Source of the DNA: Streptomyces sp. ISL-36
GTDB lineage: Bacteria > Actinomycetota > Actinomycetes > Streptomycetales > Streptomycetaceae
NCBI RefSeq assembly: GCF_018614205.1
Contig: NZ_JAGGOS010000047.1
Span: forward strand, 36,676-100,675
Length of the DNA: 64,000 nt
Reading direction: 5' to 3'
Shown one piece after another: positions 34,208-43,323 of the stretch; the stretch's first letter is position 1, and every line of letters starts with the position of its first letter. The translations under genes were made by a program, and so were the position numbers. The notes beneath the pieces are model-generated. The model did no database searches and was not told the origin of the DNA. It saw nothing but the letters and a program-made list of their open reading frames with translations.

Positions 34208-35811
34208 GCGCGCCCACCGAGACCGCGTACTGGATCACCGCCACCCCGCCCACGCCCAACGGCGACCTGCACATCGGTCACCTCGCCGGGCCGTACCTCG
34301 CCGGTGACGTCCTCCGCCGCTACCTCGCCGCCGAAGGGACCGGCACCGTCCGCTACACCACCGGCCTCGACGACCACCAGAGCTATGTGCCCGTGCGCGG
34401 GCTCAACGACGGCGGCCGCAAGGGCGAGGAGGTCGCCGACGGCTACGGCGCCTCCATCGAGTCCGTCTGGCACCGGTCCGGCGCCGACTTCGACGCGATC
34501 GTCCGCCCTCGCAGGGACGTCGGCTACCAGTCGGCCGTCCAGGAGTTCTTCCAGCGCCTCTTCGACACCGGCCACATCGTCGCCCGTACCAAGCCGCTGC
34601 CGTACTGCGCCGGCTGCGAGCGCTGGCTGTACGAGGCGTACCTCAAGGGCGACTGCCCGCACTGCGGCTCCGGCTCCAACGGCAACGCCTGCGAGCCCTG
34701 CGGCCGCCCCAACGACTGCGCCGACCTCGTCGACCCGGTCTGCACGGCATGCGGCGCCGCCGCCGAACTGCGCGACTGCGAGCGCCTCTACTTCCCCCTC
34801 GCGCCGTGGGAGGAGCAGCTCGACGCCTTCTGGCAGGACGTCGACATGCCGCCCCACCTGCGGGCGCTGTGCGAGCGGATGAGGGCCGAAGGGCTGCCCG
34901 AGATCGCGGTCAGCCACCCCTCCGAGTGGGGCGTGCCGGTGCCCGTCGCGGGCTTCACCGAGCAGCGGATCTACGTCTGGTTCGAGATGGCCCCCGGCTA
35001 TCTGCTGGAGTGGCGGGGCTGCGGCGAGACCGGCCCGGCACCCGCGCCGGTGCAGTTCTTCGGCTTCGACAACGGCTACTTCCACGCCGTCCTCTTCCCG
35101 GCCGCGTTCCGCGCGTACGACCCCTCGATCGCGCTGCCCGAGGCCTTCGTCGTCAACGAGTTCTACCGCCTCGAGGGACTGAAGTTCTCGACCAGCCGGC
35201 GCCACGCGATCTGGGCGCACGAGGAGCTCGCCCGCACCGGCGCCGACGTCCTGCGCTACCACGTGCTCTCCGACCGCCCCAACGGGCGGCAGACCAGCTT
35301 CAGTTCGGCCGCGCTGGAGATCAGCAGGGCCCGGCTCGCCGATCGCTGGGACGGCTGGCTCGGCCGGCTCCTCACCGCCGTCGCCGAGGACACCGGCGGC
35401 ACCGTCCCCGCCGAGGCCCCGCAGGGCCCCGCGTGGGAGCGGCTGCGCGCCCGGCTCACCGAGACCGTCGGCCAGCTCCGCGAGGCGTACGGGATCGGCG
35501 GCTACGACGCCCGGCGCGCGATCGCGCTGCTCGACGAAGTAGTCGCGTCGGCCGAGGACTTCGGGTACGTGAACGGCTTCGAGAACGAGCGCCCGGCCGG
35601 TGCCGCCGCGTACCGTGCGGCCCTCGCCGCCCAGCTCGCCGTCGCCGCGGCCCTGTCGGCCTGGGCCGCGCCCGCCCTGCCGTTCGGTTCCGCCCGGCTC
35701 GCGGAACTTCTCGGACTCCCGGCGGTACGACGGGTGGACGCGTCCGCCCTGACGCCGATGGCCCCGGGCGCGCCGGTGGCGGCCTGGCCGGGGGCGGTCT
35801 TCAGTGGCTGA
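34204..35811 (+). CDS. Methionyl-tRNA synthetase-like hydrazine synthetase subunit
   Basis: A 535-residue MetRS-like protein. GDLHIGHL holds HIGH at 23-26. Two zinc knuckles are visible (YCAGC near 138, then CPHCG and CEPCG near 155-172, and CTACG near 181). KFSTS at 327-331 replaces KMSKS. The C-terminal helical domain is short and lacks a clear tRNA-binding extension. In s56-p1 biosynthesis a cupin-MetRS-like enzyme activates an amino acid and esterifies it to N6-hydroxylysine before N-N bond formation. Operon position between cupin and flavoprotein supports the same role. It is not a housekeeping metG. The amino acid used is unknown. Confidence 0.85.
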   Translation: MSAPTETAYWITATPPTPNGDLHIGHLAGPYLAGDVLRRYLAAEGTGTVRYTTGLDDHQSYVPVRGLNDGGRKGEEVADGYGASIESVWHRSGADFDAIVRPRRDVGYQSAVQEFFQRLFDTGHIVARTKPLPYCAGCERWLYEAYLKGDCPHCGSGSNGNACEPCGRPNDCADLVDPVCTACGAAAELRDCERLYFPLAPWEEQLDAFWQDVDMPPHLRALCERMRAEGLPEIAVSHPSEWGVPVPVAGFTEQRIYVWFEMAPGYLLEWRGCGETGPAPAPVQFFGFDNGYFHAVLFPAAFRAYDPSIALPEAFVVNEFYRLEGLKFSTSRRHAIWAHEELARTGADVLRYHVLSDRPNGRQTSFSSAALEISRARLADRWDGWLGRLLTAVAEDTGGTVPAEAPQGPAWERLRARLTETVGQLREAYGIGGYDARRAIALLDEVVASAEDFGYVNGFENERPAGAAAYRAALAAQLAVAAALSAWAAPALPFGSARLAELLGLPAVRRVDASALTPMAPGAPVAAWPGAVFSG

Positions 35812-38173
35812 GTCCACGCTGCCGCGCGGCGCGGTCGTGGGGCCCTTCTCGGGGCCCCGGGCCGCGTGGGGCGAGCACCTGGAGCGGGCCGCGGAGCTGT
35901 ACGGGGCCGTGAGCTGGGAGCTGTACGACGACCGGGGAGAGGCGACCACGGCCCGGCAGATCGCCGAGGCCGTGGTCGCCGAGGGCCGGCACGCGCTGGT
36001 GATCGGCCACTTCAACAGCGCTGGGGCGCGGGCCGCGCTGCCCGTGTACCGGGCGGCGGGGCTGCCCGTCCTGCTGCCGCTCGCCACGACGCCCGGTCTG
36101 CTCGACGACAGCGCGGGCACGATCCTGCGCTGGTGCCCGGACGACCGCGCACAGGCGGTGGACCTGCTGGCAGCCGTCCGGGCCGCGGGCCACACGCGGG
36201 TCGCCGTCACGCACGACGGCAGCGCGTACGGAAAACACCTGGCCCACCTCGTACGGGCCGCCCGGCACCCGCGCGAGGAACGGTCCCCCGTCCTGCCGTC
36301 GGGCCCGGTGGTCTCGGACGGCAGCACCCCGGCAACGGGCGCGGTCCCGGTACCGGCGGCGCTGGCACCGGTACCGGGCTCGCGATCGGCATCGGCGTCG
36401 GCGTCGGTGCCGGTACGGGCCTCGGAGCCGGTACGAGAGTCGGTGCCGGCCGCGCCGGCAGCGGTGTCGGCGTCGGCGCCGGGGCACGAGGCCGTCGGCG
36501 CCGGCACGGTCGACGGCGGCTCCCGCGAGCTCGTCGACCGGGCCCGTCCCCAGCTCCTCGACGGTCCCGGCCCCGAGCCGGTCGACCGGCCCGGCGCCGG
36601 GGCGGCCGGCGAGTTCACCGCCGTCGTCGTGTGCGGCACGCACGTCGGGGCCGCGCGGGTCGGGCGGGAGTGGCGGGCGGCTGGTTTCAGCGGGGCGTTC
36701 TACTTCACCGACGACTGTGCGGTGGACGAGTTCGCCGCCCTGCTCGCGGAGCCCGCGGCACCCGCGGCATCCACGGGGGCCGCGGGTGGCGCCCATGTCG
36801 CCCGTATGCGGGGCGGCCCCGAGGCGCAGGTCACCGCGGCCTTCGAGGCCGCGACCGCCGCGCTCGCCGAGGATCCGAACAGGAGGGGGCGGAGTCTTCT
36901 CGCCGCCGTGCGCGCGCATGCCGATCGGGGTTTCACGGCCCTCGGCGAGCCCGTCCCCGGGAGCGTCGGATGGGACCTGGTCCCCGTACCGCCCGCTCCC
37001 GCTCCCGCTTCCGCTCCGGCGTCCTCGTCCCGTGCCCACGAGCCGCACGGCACCTCGCACGGCACCTCGCACGGCCGGGCCTACGACGTGATCGTCGTCG
37101 GAGCCGGGGTCGTCGGCGCCGCCACCGCCTCCGTGCTCGCCCGGCGCGGTGCCCGGGTCGCGCTCGTGGCCCCCATGGACGGAGGCACCGACCACGCCAC
37201 CGCCTGGTCCGGCGGGCTCGTCCGGTCCTTCGAGGCCGACCCGTACCTGCGCGGGCTCGCCCTGCGCAGTCACCGCCTGGCCTGGGGGCCGGCCGCGCTG
37301 ATCCCCGGACCGTACGGATTCGTGGCCACCGGGTCGCTCGTGCTCTGCGGCGACGCGGACCTGGAGCAAGCCGAGAAGGGTGTCGCCGAGCTCAACGGCG
37401 CAGGCGTCCCGGCCGAGCTGCTGGAACCGGACGCCCTCAGCGACCGTTTCCCCGGCCTCTCCGTCGCCGGAGTCACCGCCGCCGTCTGGGAGCCCGAGGC
37501 CGGCTACGCCGACCCGCCCCGCACCGCCCGTGTCTACCGCGACCGCGCCCTCGCCAACGGGGCCCGGCTGCTGCCGGCGCGGGTACGGGAACTGGTCGCC
37601 CCGCCCGGGGCCGACCGGGTCCGGGTCCTCCTGGAGCCGGGCGGGCCCGTCGAGGCCCACGCCGTGGTCCTGGCGGCCGGCAGCGGCACCGGGGAGATCG
37701 CCGGACACCGGCTGAGCGGCTCCGACGCCGGGCGCACCAAGAGCATCCGGTACGGCTTCTTCCACCACCCCGACACCGCCGGCCTGCCGACCGTCGTCGA
37801 CATGGTCACCGGGGTCTGGGGCCGCCCCCAGCTCTCCGGGGAGGCGGCCGGCGGCTACATGGCCGGGCGGCCCGTCGACGAGTGGGACGTCCCCCCGGGC
37901 GGCGAGGACTCGCTGACCGACGAGCACGTGGCGTACATCCGCGAAGGGGCGGCCGTGCGCTGGCCCTGGCTCGCTGATCCGGCCACCCGCTTCCTCGGCG
38001 GGCGGCGCGGTGTCGATCTCTACACCCCGCACTCCCGGCCCCACCTCGGCCGTGAACGGGCCGGCAGCCGGATCGTCCTCGCGACCGGCTGGTCGGGTGC
38101 CGGTTTCAAGACGGCCCCTGCCGCCGCCGAACTCGCCGCCGCCGAAGCCCTGGACGTCCTCGCGGGCTCCTGA
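35804..38173 (+). CDS. Periplasmic-binding-like domain fused to DAO-type flavin oxidoreductase
   Basis: A 789-residue two-part protein starting with GTG 8 bases before the MetRS-like stop. Residues 5-145 and about 265-395 together resemble a type I periplasmic-binding fold (Leu/Ile/Val-binding class) without a signal peptide. They are interrupted by a Pro/Ala/Val/Ser-rich repeat (about 170-260). Residues 427-789 are an FAD-dependent D-amino-acid-oxidase-like enzyme with YDVIVVGAGVVGA and an end motif TGWSGAGFKTAPA. In s56-p1 biosynthesis a DAO-like enzyme cleaves the lysine part to release the hydrazine acid. The N-terminal domain may bind the amino-acid conjugate. The fusion is unusual. Confidence 0.8.
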   Translation: MAESTLPRGAVVGPFSGPRAAWGEHLERAAELYGAVSWELYDDRGEATTARQIAEAVVAEGRHALVIGHFNSAGARAALPVYRAAGLPVLLPLATTPGLLDDSAGTILRWCPDDRAQAVDLLAAVRAAGHTRVAVTHDGSAYGKHLAHLVRAARHPREERSPVLPSGPVVSDGSTPATGAVPVPAALAPVPGSRSASASASVPVRASEPVRESVPAAPAAVSASAPGHEAVGAGTVDGGSRELVDRARPQLLDGPGPEPVDRPGAGAAGEFTAVVVCGTHVGAARVGREWRAAGFSGAFYFTDDCAVDEFAALLAEPAAPAASTGAAGGAHVARMRGGPEAQVTAAFEAATAALAEDPNRRGRSLLAAVRAHADRGFTALGEPVPGSVGWDLVPVPPAPAPASAPASSSRAHEPHGTSHGTSHGRAYDVIVVGAGVVGAATASVLARRGARVALVAPMDGGTDHATAWSGGLVRSFEADPYLRGLALRSHRLAWGPAALIPGPYGFVATGSLVLCGDADLEQAEKGVAELNGAGVPAELLEPDALSDRFPGLSVAGVTAAVWEPEAGYADPPRTARVYRDRALANGARLLPARVRELVAPPGADRVRVLLEPGGPVEAHAVVLAAGSGTGEIAGHRLSGSDAGRTKSIRYGFFHHPDTAGLPTVVDMVTGVWGRPQLSGEAAGGYMAGRPVDEWDVPPGGEDSLTDEHVAYIREGAAVRWPWLADPATRFLGGRRGVDLYTPHSRPHLGRERAGSRIVLATGWSGAGFKTAPAAAELAAAEALDVLAGS

Positions 38174-38214
38174 ACCCCCGCCCACCGAACGACCCTTCCC
38201 TGGAGGTGACACCC

Positions 38215-39603
38215 ATGACGGACCTCTTGCCCCGACCGGCCACGCCGAAGAACCCTGCCACGGCGAAGGACGAGAACCCGATGGCGGCCCCCACGTCCGC
38301 CGTGGCCACCGACACCGCCACCGACACGGCCACGGCCACCGACACCGCCGCGGCCAGCGACACGACCACCGACAACGCCTCGGCCGGCACCGGCACGGGC
38401 ACCCGTCTCGGTGTCCGGGCCCTGGTGGTCTTCTACGTGAGCAGCCTCGTCGGCACCGGGATCCTGCTGGTGCCCGGGCTCACCGAGCGGCAGGCCGGAC
38501 CGGCCGCCCTGCTGGCCTGGATCGCCCTGGCCCTCAGCTCGTACCCGTTCGCCCGCTTCTTCGCGGAGATGTCGGCCTGGCGTCCCGACGCCTCCGGACT
38601 CGCCGCCATGGTCGCGGCCGGGTTCGGCAGGCGGCCGGGGCGGGCGGCCGCCCTGCTGCTCGTCGCGACCTACGTGATCGGCAACCCCGTCATGGGCATC
38701 GTCTCGGCCCGCTGTCTGCTCGGCCTGCTCGGCCACCCGGACGGGCCGGTGTACCCGGTCGCCATCGGCTTCATGGCGCTCTCCGCCGCGTTCACGCTCC
38801 TCGGCCTCACCGCAGGCGCCCGGGTCCAGGCGGCCTCGCTGCTCGTGCTGCTCATCGGCCTGGGCGGCGCCGTGGCGCTGGCCGTGCCGCGGTTCGACGC
38901 CGGCGCGTACACGCCGTTCCTGACCCACGGCTGGGGCGGTGTCGGCATCGCGGTGGTCACCGCCTTCTTCTCCTTCCTCGGCTGGGAGAACGTCTCCACC
39001 CTCGCCGAGCAGGTGGAGGACCCCGCGCGCAGCTACCGCCGGGCGATCCGCTGGGCCGTACCGATCGTGGGGCTGCTGTACGTGGCCGTCACCGCCGCCT
39101 ACCTCGCCGTGCCCGGCGACCAGCCCGTCGTCATCACCGCCCTGTTGGGCGCCTCCCTGGGCGATGCCGGAGCCATCGTCGGCGATCTCCTCGCCCTCGG
39201 ACTCGCGATCGTCGCCACCAACGCCTGGGTGCTGGGCGCCACCCGTGTCGTACGGGCCGCCGCCCGCGACCGCATCCTGCCGCGCGCCCTTGCCGACCGG
39301 CCGGTGCCGGCCACCGTCGCCCTGGCGCTGGCCTACGGCGCCGTCCTGGGCGCCCTGATGCTCACCGGCACCGGTGAGGAGCTGGTCCTCATCGTCACCA
39401 GCAGCGCGTTCCTGCTGCTGTACACCGTCGCGGCGACCGCGGCGCTCAGGGCCCGCGACACCGGCCGCGCGCTCCGTGTCAGCGCCGTCGTGACGCTGCT
39501 GATCGCCGCCGTCTTCCTGTCCTTCGCCGGTACGGGGCTGCTGCTCGCGCTCCTGCTCGCCGCCGGCTGTGTGGCCCTCACCTTCCGCCGCCCGACCACC
39601 TGA
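38215..39603 (+). CDS. APC-family amino-acid permease
   Basis: A 462-residue membrane transporter. The first 60 residues are a cytoplasmic Thr/Ala/Asp repeat tail. About 12 membrane helices follow, beginning VVFYVSSLVGTGILLVPG, the conserved APC helix 1 with the GTGIL substrate loop. It probably imports the amino acid used by the pathway, or exports an intermediate. ATG 38215 has GGAGG 8 bases upstream. It sits between the flavoprotein and the N-hydroxylase on the same strand with short gaps, consistent with one operon. Confidence 0.85.
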   Translation: MTDLLPRPATPKNPATAKDENPMAAPTSAVATDTATDTATATDTAAASDTTTDNASAGTGTGTRLGVRALVVFYVSSLVGTGILLVPGLTERQAGPAALLAWIALALSSYPFARFFAEMSAWRPDASGLAAMVAAGFGRRPGRAAALLLVATYVIGNPVMGIVSARCLLGLLGHPDGPVYPVAIGFMALSAAFTLLGLTAGARVQAASLLVLLIGLGGAVALAVPRFDAGAYTPFLTHGWGGVGIAVVTAFFSFLGWENVSTLAEQVEDPARSYRRAIRWAVPIVGLLYVAVTAAYLAVPGDQPVVITALLGASLGDAGAIVGDLLALGLAIVATNAWVLGATRVVRAAARDRILPRALADRPVPATVALALAYGAVLGALMLTGTGEELVLIVTSSAFLLLYTVAATAALRARDTGRALRVSAVVTLLIAAVFLSFAGTGLLLALLLAAGCVALTFRRPTT

Positions 39604-39681
39604 CCCTGCACACACGAACCTCCGGCAACCTCCGCGAACACCCGCGCATTCCACGTACGTCCGACGAAAGGCACACCGACC

Positions 39682-41013
39682 ATGACCCGCGATCTGACCC
39701 CCGTCTACGACGTCGTCGGCGTCGGCTTCGGCCCCGCCAACCTCGCCCTGGCCATCGCCATCGAGGAGTACAACGAGTCGGCCGCCCCGGGCGAGGAGCT
39801 GACCGCCGTCTTCCTGGAGAAGCAGCCGTCCTTCGGCTGGCACCGGGGGATGCTGATCCCGGACGCCACCATGCAGGTCTCGTTCCTCAAGGACCTGGCC
39901 ACGATGCGCAACCCCGCCAGCCGCTTCGGCTTCGTTCCGTACCTCCACGACCGCGGCCGGCTGGTGGACTTCATCAACCACAAGGTGCTGTTCCCCTCCC
40001 GTGAGGAGTTCCACGACTACCTCCAGTGGGCCGCCAACGGCGTGGACCACCTGGTCCGTTACGGCCTGGAGGTCACCGCGATCCGGCCCGCCGGGCAGGC
40101 CGGCCCCGTGGTCGAGGTGGACGTGGCGGCGCTCGGCGGCGACGGCGTCGAGTCCGAGGCCGTGACCTACCGGGCGCGCAACCTGGTCCTCGGCACCGGA
40201 CTCGTGCCGCGGCTCCCCGAGGGGATCGAGTCCTCCGAACGCCTCTGGCACAGCAGCGAGTTTCTGCACCGCCTCGCCGGTCTGCGCACGTCGAGCCCGC
40301 GCCGCTTCGTCGTCGCGGGTGCCGGACAGAGCGCCGCGGAGATCGCCGACCACCTGCACCGTACGTACGAGAGCGCCGAGGTCGTCGCCGTCCACACGCG
40401 GTACGGCTACAGCCCGGCCGACGACAGCCCGTACGCGAACCGCATCTTCGACCCGGAGGCCGTCGACCTCTACCACGGTGCCGACCGCGAGGTGCGCCGC
40501 AAGCTGATGGACTACCACCGCAACACCAACTACGGCGTGGTGGACATGGACCTGATCGAAGAGCTCTACCGCCGCTCGTACCAGGAGAAGGTCCGCGGCG
40601 AGCAGCGGCTGCGCATCATGGGCGCCTCGCAGCTCACCTCGGTCGAGGAAGGCACCGACGAGGTGCGGGTGCAGGTGCGCAATCTCGCGACCGGCGAGAC
40701 CGAGGCGCTCACCGCCGACGCGGTCGTCTACGCCACCGGCTACACCGAGCCCGACCCGGCCCGTCTGCTCGGCGAGCTGAACGCGGCCTGCGAGCGCGAC
40801 GAGGACGGCCGGCTGCGGGTGCACCGCGACTACCGGGTGCACACCGGGCCGGAGGTCGAGGCAGCCGTCTACCTGATGGGCGGCACCGAGCACAGCCACG
40901 GCATCACGGCCAACCTGCTGTCGATGGCCGCGGTCCGGGCAGGGGAGATCTGCGACTCGCTGGCCGCCCGCCGCCGTTCCGACAGGCGAGCGCCGGTGGC
41001 GGCGCGCGGCTGA
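39682..41013 (+). CDS. L-lysine/L-ornithine N-monooxygenase
   Basis: A 443-residue flavin N-hydroxylase of the IucD/SidA/PvdA family. FAD loop GVGFGPANLALA is at 13-24, followed by the substrate-region signature FLKDLATMRNP near 71-82. The NADPH loop is VVAGAGQSAAEIA near 211-223, and the C-terminal ATGY motif is in VYATGYTEPDP. The enzyme hydroxylates the side-chain amine of lysine or ornithine. No siderophore synthetase is nearby; instead the cupin and MetRS-like genes are, so lysine N6-hydroxylation feeding N-N bond formation is the best reading. Start ATG follows GAAAGG. Confidence 0.92.
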   Translation: MTRDLTPVYDVVGVGFGPANLALAIAIEEYNESAAPGEELTAVFLEKQPSFGWHRGMLIPDATMQVSFLKDLATMRNPASRFGFVPYLHDRGRLVDFINHKVLFPSREEFHDYLQWAANGVDHLVRYGLEVTAIRPAGQAGPVVEVDVAALGGDGVESEAVTYRARNLVLGTGLVPRLPEGIESSERLWHSSEFLHRLAGLRTSSPRRFVVAGAGQSAAEIADHLHRTYESAEVVAVHTRYGYSPADDSPYANRIFDPEAVDLYHGADREVRRKLMDYHRNTNYGVVDMDLIEELYRRSYQEKVRGEQRLRIMGASQLTSVEEGTDEVRVQVRNLATGETEALTADAVVYATGYTEPDPARLLGELNAACERDEDGRLRVHRDYRVHTGPEVEAAVYLMGGTEHSHGITANLLSMAAVRAGEICDSLAARRRSDRRAPVAARG

Positions 41014-41066
41014 ACCCCGTAGAACACGACCGCCGGACGACACCGCACCCGTACGAAGAGGTAACC

Positions 41067-41876
41067 ATGAGCACCACCGCCGAGCAGGCCCCCGTGCCGG
41101 ACGCATCCGCACCGGACGCATCCGCACCGGACGCATCCGTGCCGAACGCATCCGCATCGGACGCATCCGCACCGGACGGAGCGCGGCAGGCCCCCGCCCC
41201 GGACGAGCTGGCGACGACCGAGCGGACCCGGCTGCGCCGGATGCGTCACAAGGGCAGCCACCGCCGCGCCGATCTCGACGCCGTGCTGGCCGCAGGGTTC
41301 CTCTGCCATCTCGGCGTCACCGTCGACGGCACGACGATGGTGGTGCCCACCGCGTACGGCACCGACGCGGGCCGGCTCTATCTGCACGGCTCGGTGGCCA
41401 GCCGGAGCCTGGTCCAGGCCCCCGACACCACCGTCTGCGTCACGGTGACGCACGTCGACGGACTGGTGCTCGCCCGCTCCGTCTTCGAGCACGGCGTCAA
41501 CTACCGGTGCGCGATGATCTACGGCGTACCGCGGCTGGTCACCGACCCGGAGGAGAAGCTGCGCGGTCTGCGGGCGCTCACCGAGCAGTGCGCGCCGGGC
41601 CAGTGGGAGTACGCCCGGCAGCCCAGCCGCAAGGAGCTCGCCGCGACCGCCCTGATCGCGCTCGACCTCACCGAGGCCTCGGTGAAGATCGCCAGTGGAC
41701 CGCCGGACGACGGTGACAGCCCGGACGCCGAACTGGGCCTGTGGGCCGGTGTGCTGCCGGTGGTCACCACGTTCGGGGCGCCGCTCGCCGATCCGGTGCT
41801 GCCGCCGGGCATCGAGCCGCCGGCCCATGTGAAGGACCGCGCCGGGCGGGTCCTCGGAGCGCAGGAGGGGCCATGA
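41067..41876 (+). CDS. Pyridoxamine-5'-phosphate-oxidase-fold flavoprotein
   Basis: A 269-residue protein with a disordered 45-residue N-terminus (Asp-Ala-Ser repeats) and a PPOX/FMN split-barrel domain (about 55-235), with GFLCHLGVTVDGTTMVVPTA typical of the nitroimidazole-resistance-type PPOX group. It probably binds FMN or F420. Its role may be reduction or oxidation of the N-N product. The stop overlaps the aminotransferase start (ATGA). Start chosen from GAAGAGG upstream. Confidence 0.8.
   Translation: MSTTAEQAPVPDASAPDASAPDASVPNASASDASAPDGARQAPAPDELATTERTRLRRMRHKGSHRRADLDAVLAAGFLCHLGVTVDGTTMVVPTAYGTDAGRLYLHGSVASRSLVQAPDTTVCVTVTHVDGLVLARSVFEHGVNYRCAMIYGVPRLVTDPEEKLRGLRALTEQCAPGQWEYARQPSRKELAATALIALDLTEASVKIASGPPDDGDSPDAELGLWAGVLPVVTTFGAPLADPVLPPGIEPPAHVKDRAGRVLGAQEGP
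41100..41174. repeat. Five 15-bp repeats in the PPOX gene
   Basis: Unit GACGCATCCGCACCG, five tandem copies with a few substitutions, encoding Asp-Ala-Ser-Ala-Pro units in the N-terminal tail. In frame and outside the folded domain. Confidence 0.85.
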
Positions 41877-43237
41877 CGCCACGTACCAACAGCGAGGCCC
41901 GGGCCGCCGACCGCGCCCATGTCTTCCACTCCTGGTCCGCGCAGGCGCAGACCGAGCCGTTGCCGGTGGCCGGCGCCTCCGGTGCGTACTTCTGGGACCA
42001 CGAGGGCAACCGCTACCTCGACTTCTCCTCCCAGCTCGTCTACACCAACATCGGCCACCAGCACCCGCGGGTCGTCGCCGCGATCCAGGAGCAGGCGGGA
42101 CAGCTGTGCACCGCCGCCCCGAGTTTCGCCGTCGACGTCCGCTCCGAGGTGGCCCGGCTGATCGCCGAGCACACGCCCGGAGACCTGGACCGGATCTTCT
42201 TCACCACGGGCGGCGCGGAGGCGGTCGAGCACGCGGTACGGATGGCCCGGCTGCACACCGGCCGGCCCAAGGTGCTCTCCGCGTACCGCTCGTACCACGG
42301 CGCCACCTCGGGGGCGATCCATCTGACGGGCGACCCGCGCCGCTGGCCCTCGGACACCGGCACGGCCGGAGTGGTCCACTTCTGGGGGCCCTACGCCTAC
42401 CGGTCGTCCTTCCACGCGACGGACGAGCAGCAGGAGTGCGAGCGGGCCCTGCGACACCTGGAGGAGACGATCGTCGGCGAGGGGCCGGGCACGATCGCGG
42501 CCGTCCTGCTCGAAACGGTGGTCGGCACGGCGGGTGTGCTGGTGCCCCCGGACGGCTATCTCGCCGGGGTGCGCGCACTGTGCGACCGCCACGGCATCGT
42601 GTTCGTCCTCGACGAGGTGATGGCGGGGTTCGGCCGGACGGGACGCTGGTTCGCGGCCGACCACTGGGGTGTGGTCCCCGATCTGCTCACCTTCGCCAAG
42701 GGGGTCAACTCCGGGTACGTACCGCTGGGCGGTGTCGCGATCGGCGAGAGGATCGCCGCCACCTTCGCCGACCGGCCCTACCCGGGCGGGCTCACCTACT
42801 CCGGTCATCCGTTGGCCTGCGCGGCGGCGGTGGCCACCATCGAGACGATGCGCGCCGAGCGCGTCGTGGAGCACGCCGCCGACCTCGGCGAGCGCGTGCT
42901 CGGCCCGGGGCTGCGTGAACTCGCCGCCCGCCACCCGAGCGTCGGCGAGGTCCGTGGCCTCGGCGCCTTCTGGGCACTGGAGTTGGTCACCGACCGGACC
43001 ACCCGCGAGCCCCTCGTCCCCTACGCGGCCACCGGCGAGGCGGCCGCCCCGATGGCCCGCGTCGCCGCGGCCTGCAAGGCCGCGGGAGTGTGGCCCTTCA
43101 CGCACATGAACCGGATCCACGTCGCCCCGCCCTGCAATCTGACGGACGCGGAGGCGAAGGAGGGGCTGGCCGCCCTGGACGAGGCGCTGACGGTGGCCGA
43201 CGCGGAGGCGGCGGCAGCGAGGACAGCGCGAGCATGA
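41873..43237 (+). CDS. Class III PLP-dependent aminotransferase
   Basis: A 454-residue omega-aminotransferase-type enzyme. Motifs include SAYRSYHG near 141, FVLDEVMAGFGRTG near 244-257, and the PLP lysine K276 in TFAKGVNSG. Family members move amino groups between omega-amines or amino acids and 2-oxo acids. It is coupled to the PPOX gene. In this cluster it may aminate the aldolase product, or remove the amine of an intermediate. Full length and no damage seen. Confidence 0.9.
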   Translation: MTPRTNSEARAADRAHVFHSWSAQAQTEPLPVAGASGAYFWDHEGNRYLDFSSQLVYTNIGHQHPRVVAAIQEQAGQLCTAAPSFAVDVRSEVARLIAEHTPGDLDRIFFTTGGAEAVEHAVRMARLHTGRPKVLSAYRSYHGATSGAIHLTGDPRRWPSDTGTAGVVHFWGPYAYRSSFHATDEQQECERALRHLEETIVGEGPGTIAAVLLETVVGTAGVLVPPDGYLAGVRALCDRHGIVFVLDEVMAGFGRTGRWFAADHWGVVPDLLTFAKGVNSGYVPLGGVAIGERIAATFADRPYPGGLTYSGHPLACAAAVATIETMRAERVVEHAADLGERVLGPGLRELAARHPSVGEVRGLGAFWALELVTDRTTREPLVPYAATGEAAAPMARVAAACKAAGVWPFTHMNRIHVAPPCNLTDAEAKEGLAALDEALTVADAEAAAARTARA

Positions 43238-43323
43238 CGGCATCTCGGGTGTAGCAACGCTGAACAGTCCTTGTAGAACTACGCGCTTGTGCTGACGCGT
43301 CGGGGTGGGGCAGGTTCGCCGGT

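Noticed and set aside
34204..35811. Housekeeping methionyl-tRNA synthetase
   Set aside because: It lies inside a biosynthetic operon, lacks a clear tRNA-binding extension, has KFSTS for KMSKS, and is coupled to a cupin gene as in hydrazine synthetases.
39682..41013. Siderophore biosynthesis gene based on the N-hydroxylase
   Set aside because: No IucA/IucC or NRPS gene, acyltransferase or ferric-siderophore transporter is near; the cupin and MetRS-like neighbours fit an N-N bond pathway better.
38020..41172. Very long leftward open frame opposite the permease and N-hydroxylase genes
   Set aside because: It is a shadow frame: low complexity, with no domains, while the plus strand has complete conserved enzymes.
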